Shown: positions 51,096 through 59,920, counted from the first letter of the stretch. The stretch: DNA of 64,000 nt from Actinocatenispora rupis (GCF_016861975.1 NZ_BOMB01000012.1:248001-312000); one strand, 5' to 3'. Notes: generated by a model from the letters alone, not told the origin. A program made the numbers and translations.

Positions 51096-51629
51096 TCAGC
51101 TCGCGGAGGCGGTGGCGCGGGCCTGGGCGAACAGTTCGCCGACGAGGTCGTGGTCCGGGCCGATCACGGCCGTGCCCTCGTCGTACCGCAGCTCCCAGCT
51201 CAGGCCGTCCCGCCCCGGTACCCGGCGGGCGACGATCCGGACCCCGCCGTTCGGCAGCTCGTGGTGCGTGGAGTACGCGACGCTGCGGGTGACGCGCACC
51301 CGCACCTGGTACGGCAGCTCACCCGGGTCGCCGAGCCGGAAGTGCAGCGGCTCGTCGTCGGCGTACACGTCGGCGGGGGCGTCGGGCGCGCTGCCGGCCT
51401 CGCGTACCAGCCGGGCCGGGGTGACGACCAGCTCGCGGCCGGACCACGTCGCCTTGTGGATCTCGTGCCAGCCCAACCGGTCCCGGCCCGGCAGCCACAG
51501 GCCACGGTTGGTCGCGATCAGGTACCCCGACTCGTACGGCGCCCACGCCGCCACGTGCTCACCGGACTCGAACTCCCGCTGCGCACCGGCCGGCAGCCGG
51601 TGCCGACGGAACCGCGCCAGCAACCCCAC
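51096..51629 (-). CDS. Conserved hypothetical protein coupled to dnaG
   Basis: A 177-residue protein without membrane segments. The first ~70 residues form beta strands with PYESGYLIATNRGLWLPG and WHEIHKATWSGRELVV, like a PH-type or bacterial PH-like domain. The GTG overlaps the dnaG stop by one base (TAGTG), so the two are translated together. I do not know a function. Confidence 0.78.
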   Translation of the reverse strand: MGLLARFRRHRLPAGAQREFESGEHVAAWAPYESGYLIATNRGLWLPGRDRLGWHEIHKATWSGRELVVTPARLVREAGSAPDAPADVYADDEPLHFRLGDPGELPYQVRVRVTRSVAYSTHHELPNGGVRIVARRVPGRDGLSWELRYDEGTAVIGPDHDLVGELFAQARATASAS

Positions 51630-54445
51630 TACAGCCCCCCGACCGCCTGCTCGCGCAACCCGCGCGCGTGCTGCTCCAGCGACGCCAGCTCGCCGAACAG
51701 CGCCAGGTACTCGTCCTTGCGCTCCACCGGGTTCATCCGCTGCACCTTCGACTTGATGTCCCGGATCCGCCGCTCCACCTCGGGCAGCTGGAGCCGCGCC
51801 AACATGATCGACACGTACCGCGGGTCGGGCTCCGCGTCGTACCGCAACGGTTCGACGGCCAGCTCCGACACCAGCGCCTGCGCGGCCAGATCGGCCGTGG
51901 CCGACCGTACCTCGTCGATCCAGCCCGGCCCGCCCGCCGTCGCCGCCGCGCCGCCCACCGCCGCGATCGCCTCGCGGATCGCCCGGTGCATCGGGTACCC
52001 GTACGGCGTGCCGTCGATCGCGTCGAACAGCGGACCCGCCAGCGCCGGGTACTGCACGGCCAGCTTCAGCGCCTCCCGCTCCACCAGCGCCTGCGGCCCG
52101 TCCGGGCGCTGCGCCGGACGCGGACGCGCCGGCGCCTCCGGACGACCCGGCTTCCCGCCCGCGCGCAGCGCGTCGTTGACCGCCCGGCGCGCCTCCTCCA
52201 CCTCGATACCGATGTGGCCGGCGAGCTTCTGCACGTACCGCGGGCGGAGGTACTCCTCCTTGATCGCGGCGACCATCGGCGCCGCCGACCGCAGCGCGAA
52301 CGCCTGCCCCTCCGCCGTGTCCAGGTCGTACCGGGAAAGGACGCTGCGCAGCGCGAAGTCGATCAGCGGCTCGGAGTCGGCGACCAGGTCACGCACCGCC
52401 GCGTCGCCCTTCGCCAGCCGCAGCTCGCACGGATCCATGTTGTCCGGCCCGATCGCCACGCTCGTGTGCGCCACGAACTTCAGGTCGTCGGCGAACGCCC
52501 GCAGCGCCGCCTTCTGCCCCGCCGCGTCCCCGTCGAACGTGAAGATGATCTCGCCGCGGAACTCGTCCGAGTCCATCAACAACCGCCGCAATACGCCGAT
52601 GTGGTCGTCGCCGAACGACGTGCCGCACGTCGCCACCGCCGTCGGCACCCCCGCCAGGTGACAGGCCATCACGTCCGTGTACCCCTCGACGATGACGACC
52701 TTGCCCTGCTTGGCGATCTCCCGCTTCGCCTGGTCGATGCCGTACAGCACGTGGGACTTCTTGTAGATCGGCGTCTCCGGCGTGTTCAGGTACTTCGGGC
52801 CGTCGTCGGAGTCGAGCAGCTTCCGCGCGCCGAAGCCGATCACGTCACCCGACAGGTCCCGGATCGGCCACATCAGCCGCCCCCGGAACCGGTCGATCAG
52901 GTTGCCCGACCGCGCCTCCCGCACCAGACCCGCCGTGATCAGGTCCTTCGCGTCATACCCCTTGGTACGCAGGTGTCGCGTCAGCGCGTCCCACGAGTCC
53001 GGCGCGAAACCGCACTGGTACCGCGCGGCGGCCTCCCGGTCGAACCCGCGCGCCGCCAGGAACTCCCGCGCCACCTGCGCGTCCGGCGCGGCCAGCCGTT
53101 CGGCGTAGAACGCGGCGGCGTCGGCGTGCGCGGCGACGAGCACCTTCTTGCTGCCGCCGTCACCGCCCCGCGGGCCGCGCGGGCCGACACCCTCCTCGTA
53201 CCGCAGGGTGAGGCCGACCATGCCGGCCAGCCGCTCCACCGACTCGGTGAAGCTCAGGTGGTCGACCTCCATGAGGAAGGAGATCGCATCCCCACCTTTC
53301 CCGCATCCGAAGCAGTTTCCGGTGAGGATGTTGTCTTCCAGGACGAAAGCGTGCCCGTCCTCGACCTCCGCGCAGAACACTTCTTCGACGCGGTCGGTAC
53401 GCTCCACCGACTTGACGACCCAGCCGCGGCGGTCGAACTTCTTTTCGGCAGCGTTGAAGCGTTGCCGATGCTCCTCGATGAGGAAGAAGTCCTCGGTCAG
53501 GTCGGTGTTCGCGAAGTGGACCCGGTAGAGGCTCGACTCTTCCCGGCCCGGGAACCCGGCGCGACGTTGCTGGGTGATGCCGTACGTCCCGATGCCGAGG
53601 CGGGTGCAGAGATCGCGGACGAACTCAAGGTTCGCACGCTTTGCCGAGTTGAGCATGACGGTGCCGTCCGCGGCGACGCAACCATCGGCGGCAAAGTATC
53701 CGGCGAGCCAGCCCAGCAGGTACGGCACCGACTCGGTCAGCTCGGGCAGCTTCTTGAAGAAACGCGGAAGGTGGTGGACCAGAATCGCGTTGTCGTGGCC
53801 GGCTGCGGCACTCGTGAAGCTGTTCGGGAACCACTTCCGGAGCTGCGCGTCCTTGTCGCCGACGAGCAGGGCCACGGCACCGCTGGAGTTCTCCGTGCCA
53901 TCGCCGAAAGTGATGCCGTGTGCGATACCGAACGGCGACAGTGTGCTCTGCCGCGAGTGGTTCGGCGGGTACACGTAGGCCAGTCGGTGATCAGGCCGCA
54001 GATCAGCGGTCAGCACCTCCCTGCGACTCCTCCGATCCGCACCGGAACGCACGAACCACCGGTGTTCGTCGGTCGCGTAGAGATCCTTCGTCTGGCCATT
54101 ACGGCCGACCCGCACCCGCCAGAGTCGCTGCGTCCCGTACGACTTGAACGGTGCCTTCACCCATCGCGCCTGCGGCCCGAGCACCTCGTGGACGCCACCG
54201 GCGAGGTCTCTGATCTCACGCACACCCTCCCGCGTGAGAACCCGCGTCTCACCCGCGAGGCAGTGATAGAAGCCTCGCTCAGGAGTGACGTTGAAGCTGG
54301 GCGACTTCTCCTCGTGGAACGGGCACAGGCCCTTGAGGTTGCCGCCACCGGCCGGGCGCAGCGTCACCTGACCGCCGATCACCTCGACGATCGACACCTT
54401 CTCCCGTACCGCGGCGATGTCCGCGGCGACGATCCGACCCGCCAT
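51629..54445 (-). CDS. dnaG: DNA primase interrupted by an intein
   Basis: A precursor of 938 residues; removing the 316-residue intein leaves 622, the normal size for primase. The zinc finger is Cys41/His44 (CPFHEEKSPSF), then FYH, then after splicing CFGCGKGGD with the last two Cys ligands. The primase core has FLAARGFDREAAARYQCGFAP, FRGRLMWPIRDLSGDVIGFGAR, and the Toprim motifs VIVEGYTDVMACH and FTFDGDAAGQKAA. A C-terminal DnaB-binding region follows. ATG 54445 is chosen, with GGAGGTGG a little upstream. It primes lagging-strand synthesis. Confidence 0.96.
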   Translation of the reverse strand: MAGRIVAADIAAVREKVSIVEVIGGQVTLRPAGGGNLKGLCPFHEEKSPSFNVTPERGFYHCLAGETRVLTREGVREIRDLAGGVHEVLGPQARWVKAPFKSYGTQRLWRVRVGRNGQTKDLYATDEHRWFVRSGADRRSRREVLTADLRPDHRLAYVYPPNHSRQSTLSPFGIAHGITFGDGTENSSGAVALLVGDKDAQLRKWFPNSFTSAAAGHDNAILVHHLPRFFKKLPELTESVPYLLGWLAGYFAADGCVAADGTVMLNSAKRANLEFVRDLCTRLGIGTYGITQQRRAGFPGREESSLYRVHFANTDLTEDFFLIEEHRQRFNAAEKKFDRRGWVVKSVERTDRVEEVFCAEVEDGHAFVLEDNILTGNCFGCGKGGDAISFLMEVDHLSFTESVERLAGMVGLTLRYEEGVGPRGPRGGDGGSKKVLVAAHADAAAFYAERLAAPDAQVAREFLAARGFDREAAARYQCGFAPDSWDALTRHLRTKGYDAKDLITAGLVREARSGNLIDRFRGRLMWPIRDLSGDVIGFGARKLLDSDDGPKYLNTPETPIYKKSHVLYGIDQAKREIAKQGKVVIVEGYTDVMACHLAGVPTAVATCGTSFGDDHIGVLRRLLMDSDEFRGEIIFTFDGDAAGQKAALRAFADDLKFVAHTSVAIGPDNMDPCELRLAKGDAAVRDLVADSEPLIDFALRSVLSRYDLDTAEGQAFALRSAAPMVAAIKEEYLRPRYVQKLAGHIGIEVEEARRAVNDALRAGGKPGRPEAPARPRPAQRPDGPQALVEREALKLAVQYPALAGPLFDAIDGTPYGYPMHRAIREAIAAVGGAAATAGGPGWIDEVRSATADLAAQALVSELAVEPLRYDAEPDPRYVSIMLARLQLPEVERRIRDIKSKVQRMNPVERKDEYLALFGELASLEQHARGLREQAVGGL
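53315..54262 (-). other. LAGLIDADG intein inside DnaG
   Basis: 316 codons, beginning with Cys (CLAGETRVLTREG, block A) and ending FVLEDNILTGN before Cys (block G). ATDEHRWFV is block B with its His. LLGWLAGYFAADG is a LAGLIDADG endonuclease motif, and VFCAEVEDGHAFVLE is block F. The terminal His-Asn pair is replaced by Gly-Asn, as in some active inteins. The insertion lies between His61 and the third zinc ligand. Its codons are visibly less GC-biased than the flanking primase sequence, a sign of transfer. Confidence 0.93.
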
Positions 54446-54614
54446 CTGTACCCGGCCACCTCCTCGCGCACCGCCGTCCATCCTCCCGCGCCCGTACGAC
54501 GGGCCGCCGCCGGGGCCGCCCGCCCGACCCGGACATCCGGCCGAACGGCGGAGCCCGGTGACGGAGCGACGCTGATAGCGTCCGCGCGGCCCGGACGACC
54601 CACGAAGGATCGAG

Positions 54615-54953
54615 ATGACCCAACCTACCCACCGGCTCACCGACGAACGCCTCTGCTGGCTCGCGGTACGCGACCACTGCGCCCGGCGGTCCCGCCGACG
54701 CGGCGTGCTCGGCTGGCTCACCCTGCTGGCCACCGCCTCGCGCGGCGGCGGCAGCGGACGCGCCGGTACCGCGATGGTCGGCGAGGAGCAGCGGGACGCC
54801 ATGACCGGGAAGATGGGCGACTACGCGTTCGCCGTCGACGACGCCGCCCGGACCCTCCGCCCGGACGAGCGCGCCCACCTGCGCGCCACCGGCGAGGTAC
54901 CCGACTGGTTCCTCGCCGACGTGGAGCGCCGCTTCATCGCCCTCCGCCGCTGA
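54615..54953 (+). CDS. Small conserved hypothetical protein
   Basis: A 112-residue charged protein divergent from dnaG, opening HRLTDERLCWLAVRDHCARR and ending EVPDWFLADVERRFIAL. It has one mildly hydrophobic patch (VLGWLTLLATA). ATG 54615 has GAAGGATCGAG upstream, and a -10-like TAGCGT lies at 54576-54581. No family is recognised. Confidence 0.72.
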   Translation: MTQPTHRLTDERLCWLAVRDHCARRSRRRGVLGWLTLLATASRGGGSGRAGTAMVGEEQRDAMTGKMGDYAFAVDDAARTLRPDERAHLRATGEVPDWFLADVERRFIALRR

Positions 54954-55349
54954 CGCCCCTCCCCCGCCCGCGGTGGCGCGACCCCACTGCCGGGCCGCCC
55001 CGACGGCGGGCCTTGGCGACGACGGACACCACCCGCCGAGCCACGTGCGCCACGGTGGCCCGGCTCCCCTCCGGTCCGCCTTGCTGGCCGGGCATCGCGA
55101 CGTGGACACCACGCGCCGAGCCACACTGCGCCGCATGGCCTGGCTCCACCGCGGGTACGCCGCAGCGGCCGGGGCCACGCCGCGCGACGCCTCGGTGGCC
55201 ACCACCCGCTGAACCGCGTGCGCCACGGTGGCCTGGCACCGCCATTTCCCGCCGTACGCGGGCTCCGCCACCGTTGCCGGCTCCGCGCGGCCGTTCCGAC
55301 GCGCCCGAAACGGGTGTACCTACGGCGCCGCGCCCGGTTAGCGTGACGC
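54954..55349. repeat. Spacer with three imperfect ~45-bp repeats
   Basis: Related blocks begin near 55023, 55104 and 55195. They share GGACACCACSCGCCGAGCCAC, then TGCGCC and CGGTGGCCYGGCTCC-like sequence, with 81- and 91-bp spacing. No gene is seen until a -10-like TAGCGT at 55339-55344 serving the next gene. Confidence 0.6.
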
Positions 55350-55667
55350 ATGCCGCGACGACTGATGTACGTGCAGCTGAAGTCCGGGCACGACACCGAC
55401 CGCGGGCCGTCGTGGATCGCCTGGGTCGAGTTCACGCGTACGTGGGCGACGGCCCGCGTGCACGGCCGTACCCTGCGCCGGTGGAACGGGGTGGCCGGTA
55501 ACTTCATCGACGTCGACACCGACGAGGAGTTCTGGTTGTCCGGGCCGAAGCGCGACCGCAGCGACGGCCGGTACGGTCCCGGCCAGCCCACCGTGGACGA
55601 GGACGCCCGCGAGGCGTACGAGGAGTTCCTGGCGGGTGGGCCGCTGCCGGGCCACGAGCGCCGCTGA
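55350..55667 (+). CDS. Small hypothetical protein
   Basis: A 105-residue protein. It reads YVQLKSGHDTDRGPSWIAWV, then FTRTWATARVHGRTLRRWNG, with an acidic C-terminal half, and looks like a compact alpha/beta domain. TAGCGT lies 5 bp before the ATG, so the mRNA is probably leaderless. No family or role is recognised. Confidence 0.72.
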   Translation: MPRRLMYVQLKSGHDTDRGPSWIAWVEFTRTWATARVHGRTLRRWNGVAGNFIDVDTDEEFWLSGPKRDRSDGRYGPGQPTVDEDAREAYEEFLAGGPLPGHERR

Positions 55668-55691
55668 GTCGTGGTGGTTCTGCGCATGCTG

Positions 55692-56315
55692 TCAGGATCG
55701 GGTCGCCCGGGCGGCGGCTGACAGTCGTCGTCTGGCCGCCGCCAGGTCCGCCTCGATCCTGTCCCAGCGTCGCAGGATGGCGTCACGGTTGGCCGGTGCC
55801 TTCTCCGGGTCGCTTGCGTACTTCCGTGCTCGGTCGTACTCGGGCTTCAACAGTTCGCGTTGCGCCTTCAGCCGTTCGACGCGCGTTTCAAGCCGCCGGG
55901 CCGCAACGCGCCGGGAAAGCCGGCTGATGGCGTTCGGCCGGTCCGAGCCCCTCGGCCGGCCCGACCTCTTCGGCGCTACGGCGCGCCGCGGCGAGCGAGC
56001 CCGGCGCCGCGGAAGAGTGATGTCACCGTGCCGGACGACGTCGACGGCGGACAGGGCTGCGAAAGCGAACGGCACCAGCGAAAAGAGCATCACGGTACGG
56101 CCCGATGACTGATGCGCCGCAGCCTGCTCCTGGTACCCGCGGGCCTGTCCTTTGCTGAAGCAGGTGTCGCCTGGGTACATCTGCTTGCCGTCGCAGGTCA
56201 CGTTGTTGGTGGTGGCGTAGTAGCCGCCAACGCCCAGCAGGCCGAGGGCCACGATCAGCAGCACGACCAGGCTGTAGATGCGGAAGCCGGGTGTGGACTG
56301 GTACCGCCGCGCCAT
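55692..56315 (-). CDS. Hypothetical protein with two membrane segments and a coiled coil
   Basis: A 207-residue protein. Membrane segments lie near 14-33 (YSLVVLLIVALGLLGVGGYY) and about 70-90 (TVMLFSLVPFAFAALSAVD). Between them is a short loop with two Cys (NVTCDGKQMYPGDTCFSKG) that may be disulfide-bonded outside. The cytosolic C-terminal half is Arg/Glu-rich and helical (RRLETRVERLKAQRELL), a likely coiled coil. ATG 56315 fits the topology. No family is recognised. Confidence 0.72.
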   Translation of the reverse strand: MARRYQSTPGFRIYSLVVLLIVALGLLGVGGYYATTNNVTCDGKQMYPGDTCFSKGQARGYQEQAAAHQSSGRTVMLFSLVPFAFAALSAVDVVRHGDITLPRRRARSPRRAVAPKRSGRPRGSDRPNAISRLSRRVAARRLETRVERLKAQRELLKPEYDRARKYASDPEKAPANRDAILRRWDRIEADLAAARRRLSAAARATRS

Positions 56316-56568
56316 CACCGCGACACCAGGTCGAGCCGGAGTCCACTGAGGACGGTGCTGGCGCTCGACGTGAGGCCGGCGGCGCTTCGGACGATGGTGC
56401 CGGCCACGCACAGCGCCGCCCGACGGCCGGCGTGAACGGACAGTCGCGCTCGTACGAGGCGATCGGGCATCGACGGCTCTCCAGACGGTTTGCTACGGGT
56501 ATGACCGGCCCCGAACCTGACCGGTACCGTCCAGTCACGGTAGTTTCCGCACGGTACGCCGCGTTATC

Positions 56569-56590
56569 GTGTTGCATCACGGTGCAACAC
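56569..56590. promoter_or_regulatory. Perfect palindromic operator upstream of the winged-helix regulator
   Basis: GTGTTGCA (56569-56576) and TGCAACAC (56583-56590) are a perfect 8-bp inverted repeat around TCACGG, 30 bp before the start codon at 56620. Such a site just upstream of a winged-helix gene suggests autoregulation. The rest of the 304-bp spacer (56316-56619) shows no gene. Confidence 0.7.
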
Positions 56591-56619
56591 CACGGGCATG
56601 CCGGGGAGGTGCGGCGACC

Positions 56620-57627
56620 ATGGCCGCGGGGCGGCTGAGGATCTGGTTCACCCGCGACGACCTGCATCGGCTTCGGGTCGCCGATCGACCGAGCCCGATG
56701 TGGGAACTCACCATGAGCCTGCAACGGATCCAGTCACGGCGACCGGACGGTCGGCCGACGCCTCCGATTCCGGCCGACATCGCCACGTGGCGCGCCGACG
56801 TGCTGGCCGGCGCCGATCGGTCCGCCCTGCGCGCCGCGCGCGAGGTGCTGTTGCCCTTGGCCCCGGTGTCGTCCTACTTTCCGGACTTCCTGACCCCACA
56901 CGCCGGCCTGTACGGGCTTGAGGAAGGCATCGACGCCGCTTGCGCCACACCTCGCCGCCAACTCGCGGCGCAACTCGCGACGTTGGCCGCTCGCAGCGGC
57001 CCGCCCGCCTGGGGCGTGTACCTGCCGAGGCACCGGACCAGCGACCTGCACCGGTTGGAACGCGCGCTTCGTCGCTGGTTCCATGCCGCACTGGCACCCC
57101 GCTGGCCAGAACTCCGCCGCCGCGTCGCCGCGGAACACGCACTGCTGGCCCGCGCCGGCGCGAAGCATGGCCCGGACGGTGTGCTGTCCGGGCTGCGACC
57201 GTTCTCGGTCTGGCACCCCACCGAACGTTTTCTGGAGGCGCCGTATCCGATGGACCGGGACCTTCGCCTCGCCGGACGAGGGCTCACCATCGTGCCGTCC
57301 TGGTTCTGCTGCACCGCCCCGGTCACGCTGGCCGGCGACGATCAGCCCCCCGTCCTGGTCCACCCGATCGGCCACCAGCCCCCGCCGCCCACCGGGCTCG
57401 ACCCCTTGGCGCGTCTGATCGGCCGTACCCGCGCCGAGTTGCTGGCCGCCGTCACGGTCGCCACGCCAGCCCCAGAACTGTGCGCCCGCACCGGTGTCTC
57501 CAGAGCTCAAGTCTCCCGCCATCTCGCGGCGCTGCGAGACAACCACCTCGTCACCGAGACCCACAGGCACGGCCGGACCTACTACACCCGCACCGAACTG
57601 GGCGACAGGCTCGCTGACGGACACTGA
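56620..57627 (+). CDS. ArsR-like regulator with large N-terminal domain (DUF5937 type)
   Basis: A 335-residue protein. An N-terminal domain of about 250 residues opens LRIWFTRDDLHRLRVADRP, as in DUF5937 regulators. The C-terminal winged helix reads TPAPELCARTGVSRAQVSRHLAALRDNHLV and ends in a HGRTYYTRT wing. GGGGAGGT lies about 11 bp before ATG 56620. A palindrome in the leader suggests autoregulation. The N-terminal domain probably senses a ligand that cannot be named. Confidence 0.85.
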   Translation: MAAGRLRIWFTRDDLHRLRVADRPSPMWELTMSLQRIQSRRPDGRPTPPIPADIATWRADVLAGADRSALRAAREVLLPLAPVSSYFPDFLTPHAGLYGLEEGIDAACATPRRQLAAQLATLAARSGPPAWGVYLPRHRTSDLHRLERALRRWFHAALAPRWPELRRRVAAEHALLARAGAKHGPDGVLSGLRPFSVWHPTERFLEAPYPMDRDLRLAGRGLTIVPSWFCCTAPVTLAGDDQPPVLVHPIGHQPPPPTGLDPLARLIGRTRAELLAAVTVATPAPELCARTGVSRAQVSRHLAALRDNHLVTETHRHGRTYYTRTELGDRLADGH

Positions 57628-57932
57628 CCGGCGAACTGTTGTTCTGCCGTGCTGCCGCCGCAGCGGGGCGATGCCTGCCTGTTCGGACGAGAGCCGATCG
57701 TGCGGGGCTGCTGCCGCAAATGCTGCACAGTACCAGCATGGCTTGCCTCGTGCCGCCGTTGCCGGGGATGCCGATCGCGGTCTGGAACGCGGCGCGGGGC
57801 GCCTCCCAGCCGCCCTGCTCCCGGGACAGGTCGCCGAGTCGCAGCGTGGCGACAGCCGCGGCATGCCGGTCGTCGGAGGCGATCTGCTCGGTCCTTCCGG
57901 CGGCCGCGAGCGCGGGCGATCGGGGCGCGCTG
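57628..57932 (-). pseudogene. Possible TPR-protein remnant in a 305-bp spacer
   Basis: On the minus strand, roughly 57740-57890 reads LRLGDLSREQGGWEAPRAAFQTAIGIPG, which resembles one tetratricopeptide repeat. It has no start, and the frame wanders into Arg/Pro-rich sequence afterwards. The fragment is too short to name a family. Nothing else is seen in this spacer. Confidence 0.4.
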
Positions 57933-58442
57933 TCAGGTCGGTGGGCTGAGGTACGCGAGGATCGTGGGGTGGGTGCCGTCCGGTACGGTCCAGGCGGCTG
58001 GCGCGGACGTGACCCGGCGCCAGCCGTGCCGCTCGTACAGGGCGGGTGCGGCACCGTCGTCGTCGACGACGTCCAGCGCGAGCCGCAGCCCGCGTGCCGC
58101 GGCCACCGCGGTCGCCACGCGTAGCAGTGCGCCGGCGACGCCGCGCCGTCGCGCGGCCGGCGCCACGTACAGCCGGGACAGGCTCCCCACCGACGATTCC
58201 TCGACTCCCGCGGCCGCGGCCACTGCCGTCCGCCGTTCGAGGTCCGAGCCGTCGCGGACGAGTACCTGGCCGAGGACGGTGCCGGCGTCGGTCGCCACCC
58301 AGGCGCCGAGTACGCCGTCGGGGGCGAGCCAGGCCACCGGGTCCGCCGGCCACACCATCGGGTACCCGTCGGCCTCGTGTGTCGCGCGCAGTGCCGCCAC
58401 GCACGCCGCCAGGTCCGCGTCCCGCCGCTCCCGTACCTCCAT
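57933..58442 (-). CDS. GNAT-family N-acetyltransferase
   Basis: A 169-residue GNAT domain. Strand 4 and the acetyl-CoA loop read LYVAPAARRRGVAGALLR (V-A-P-x-x-R-R-R-G-V-A), and the C-terminal LYERHGWRRV is the final motif. TACGGT lies 6 bp before ATG 58442, so the message is likely leaderless. The acceptor substrate is unknown. Confidence 0.9.
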   Translation of the reverse strand: MEVRERRDADLAACVAALRATHEADGYPMVWPADPVAWLAPDGVLGAWVATDAGTVLGQVLVRDGSDLERRTAVAAAAGVEESSVGSLSRLYVAPAARRRGVAGALLRVATAVAAARGLRLALDVVDDDGAAPALYERHGWRRVTSAPAAWTVPDGTHPTILAYLSPPT

Positions 58443-58575
58443 GCCGCGACCGTACCTGGCGCTAATGGTGTGGTGTCGCGGCGGATGCGCTGGCACGATA
58501 CTGATCGGATCGCGGTACGTCGCCGGATGCAGGATTTGCGTCGGGTGCTGCCGCCCGGGTGCCGGAGGAGGCGAC

Positions 58576-58623
58576 ATGCGACGACTGTCCGCGTCGACCT
58601 GTACCCCCGGACTGCTGGCCTGA
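58576..58623 (+). CDS. 15-codon small ORF upstream of rtcB
   Basis: ATG 58576 follows GGAGGAGGCGAC, one of the best ribosome-binding sites in the window. It encodes MRRLSASTCTPGLLA and a stop, 72 bp before rtcB. It could be a leader peptide or chance. No attenuator hairpin is obvious. Confidence 0.4.
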   Translation: MRRLSASTCTPGLLA

Positions 58624-58695
58624 GTACGGCCGCTTCCCGCATCCTCGTTCGTTCCGCGCGCCGGGCACCGGTGCGCCATTCCCCAGGAGTACGTG

Positions 58696-59886
58696 ATGGG
58701 TTACTCGATGCTGTCCGGCACCCGTGCGCCGGTCCGGGTCTGGACGGATCTGTCCACTGTGGATTCCGGTGCGCTGGATCAGCTGCGCAACATCGGTTCG
58801 CTGCCGTGGGTGCACGGTGTCGCGGTGATGCCGGATGTACACCTGGGCAAGGGTGCGACGGTGGGTTCGGTGATCGCGATGCGGCAGGCGGTGTCGCCGG
58901 CGGCGGTCGGCGTGGACATCGGTTGCGGCATGACGGCGGTGCGGACGTCGCTGTCCGCGGCGGATCTGCCGGACGATCTCGGTGCGCTGCGGTCGGCGGT
59001 CGAGGCGGCGGTACCGGTGGGTTTCGCGGCGCACGGTGAGGCGCTTGATCCGCGTCGGCTGCATGGTGTGCGGTCGGCGGGTTGGGACGCGTTCTGGCGC
59101 GGCTTCGGTGACCTGCACCCGCGGGTACGGCAGCTGGAGACGCGGGCCCGCCGACAGCTCGGCACCTTGGGTGGCGGGAATCACTTTTGCGAGCTTAGTA
59201 TAGATATGTCCGATTCTCGGGTGTGGGTGCTGCTGCACTCGGGATCGCGGAACATCGGCAAGGAACTGGCCGAGCGGCACATGGCGGTCGCCCGCGACCT
59301 GCCGCACAACGCCGACCTGCCGGACCGCGACCTCGCCGTGTTCCTCGCCGGTACTCCGGAGATGGCTGCGTACCGCCGGGATCTGTTCTGGGCGCAGGAC
59401 TACGCGCGCCGTAACCGGGAGCTGATGCTCGCGCTGGTGTGCCGTGTGCTGCGAGACGCGCTGCCGGCCGTCGGCTTCGAGGCGCCGATCTCCTGCCACC
59501 ACAACTACGTCGCCGAGGAGACGTACGACGGCGTCGAGCTGCTGGTGACCCGGAAGGGCGCGATCCGGGCCGGGCGCGGGGAACTGGGCATCATTCCTGG
59601 CTCGATGGGCACCGGGTCGTACATCGTGCGCGGGCTCGGCAACACCGAGGCGTACGCGTCGGCGTCGCACGGCGCGGGTCGGAAGATGAGCCGCAACAAG
59701 GCACGGAAGGCGTTCACGGTGGACGATCTGGTCGCGCAGACGGCCGGGGTGGAGTGCCGCAAGGACGCCGGCGTCGTCGACGAGATCCCTGGCGCGTACA
59801 AGGATCTGGAGACGGTGATGGCGCAGCAGACGGACCTGGTCGAGGTGGTGCATCACCTGAAGCAGGTGCTCTGCGTCAAGGGCTGA
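58696..59886 (+). CDS. rtcB: RtcB-family RNA ligase
   Basis: A 396-residue protein (a GTG one codon upstream is the alternative; AGGAG at 58684 fits the ATG better). All metal and catalytic motifs are present: MPDVHLGKG, VGVDIGCGM (Cys near residue 77), GTLGGGNHFCEL, LLHSGSRNIG and CHHNYV. The guanylylated His lies in ASHGAGRKMSR (near residue 324). RtcB joins 2',3'-cyclic-phosphate or 3'-phosphate ends to 5'-OH RNA ends using GTP and Mn, repairing cleaved tRNA or rRNA. It stands alone, with no archease or PrfH gene visible. A short AT-rich patch inside the gene is odd. Confidence 0.95.
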   Translation: MGYSMLSGTRAPVRVWTDLSTVDSGALDQLRNIGSLPWVHGVAVMPDVHLGKGATVGSVIAMRQAVSPAAVGVDIGCGMTAVRTSLSAADLPDDLGALRSAVEAAVPVGFAAHGEALDPRRLHGVRSAGWDAFWRGFGDLHPRVRQLETRARRQLGTLGGGNHFCELSIDMSDSRVWVLLHSGSRNIGKELAERHMAVARDLPHNADLPDRDLAVFLAGTPEMAAYRRDLFWAQDYARRNRELMLALVCRVLRDALPAVGFEAPISCHHNYVAEETYDGVELLVTRKGAIRAGRGELGIIPGSMGTGSYIVRGLGNTEAYASASHGAGRKMSRNKARKAFTVDDLVAQTAGVECRKDAGVVDEIPGAYKDLETVMAQQTDLVEVVHHLKQVLCVKG

Positions 59887-59892
59887 CACTGG

Positions 59893-59920
59893 CGGCCCGG
59901 CCGCGATGGGGGCCGGGCCG
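59893..59920. terminator. Hairpin terminator between rtcB and the FAD monooxygenase
   Basis: CGGCCCGGCC (59893-59902) and GGCCGGGCCG (59911-59920) form a perfect 10-bp stem with an 8-base loop between two convergent genes. Confidence 0.75.

Noticed and set aside
51668-55501. Plus-strand open frame of 1277 codons opposite dnaG
   Set aside because: Composition is Arg/Leu/Val/Gln-biased with no domain, and it covers the complement of the intein and primase. It is a shadow of dnaG.
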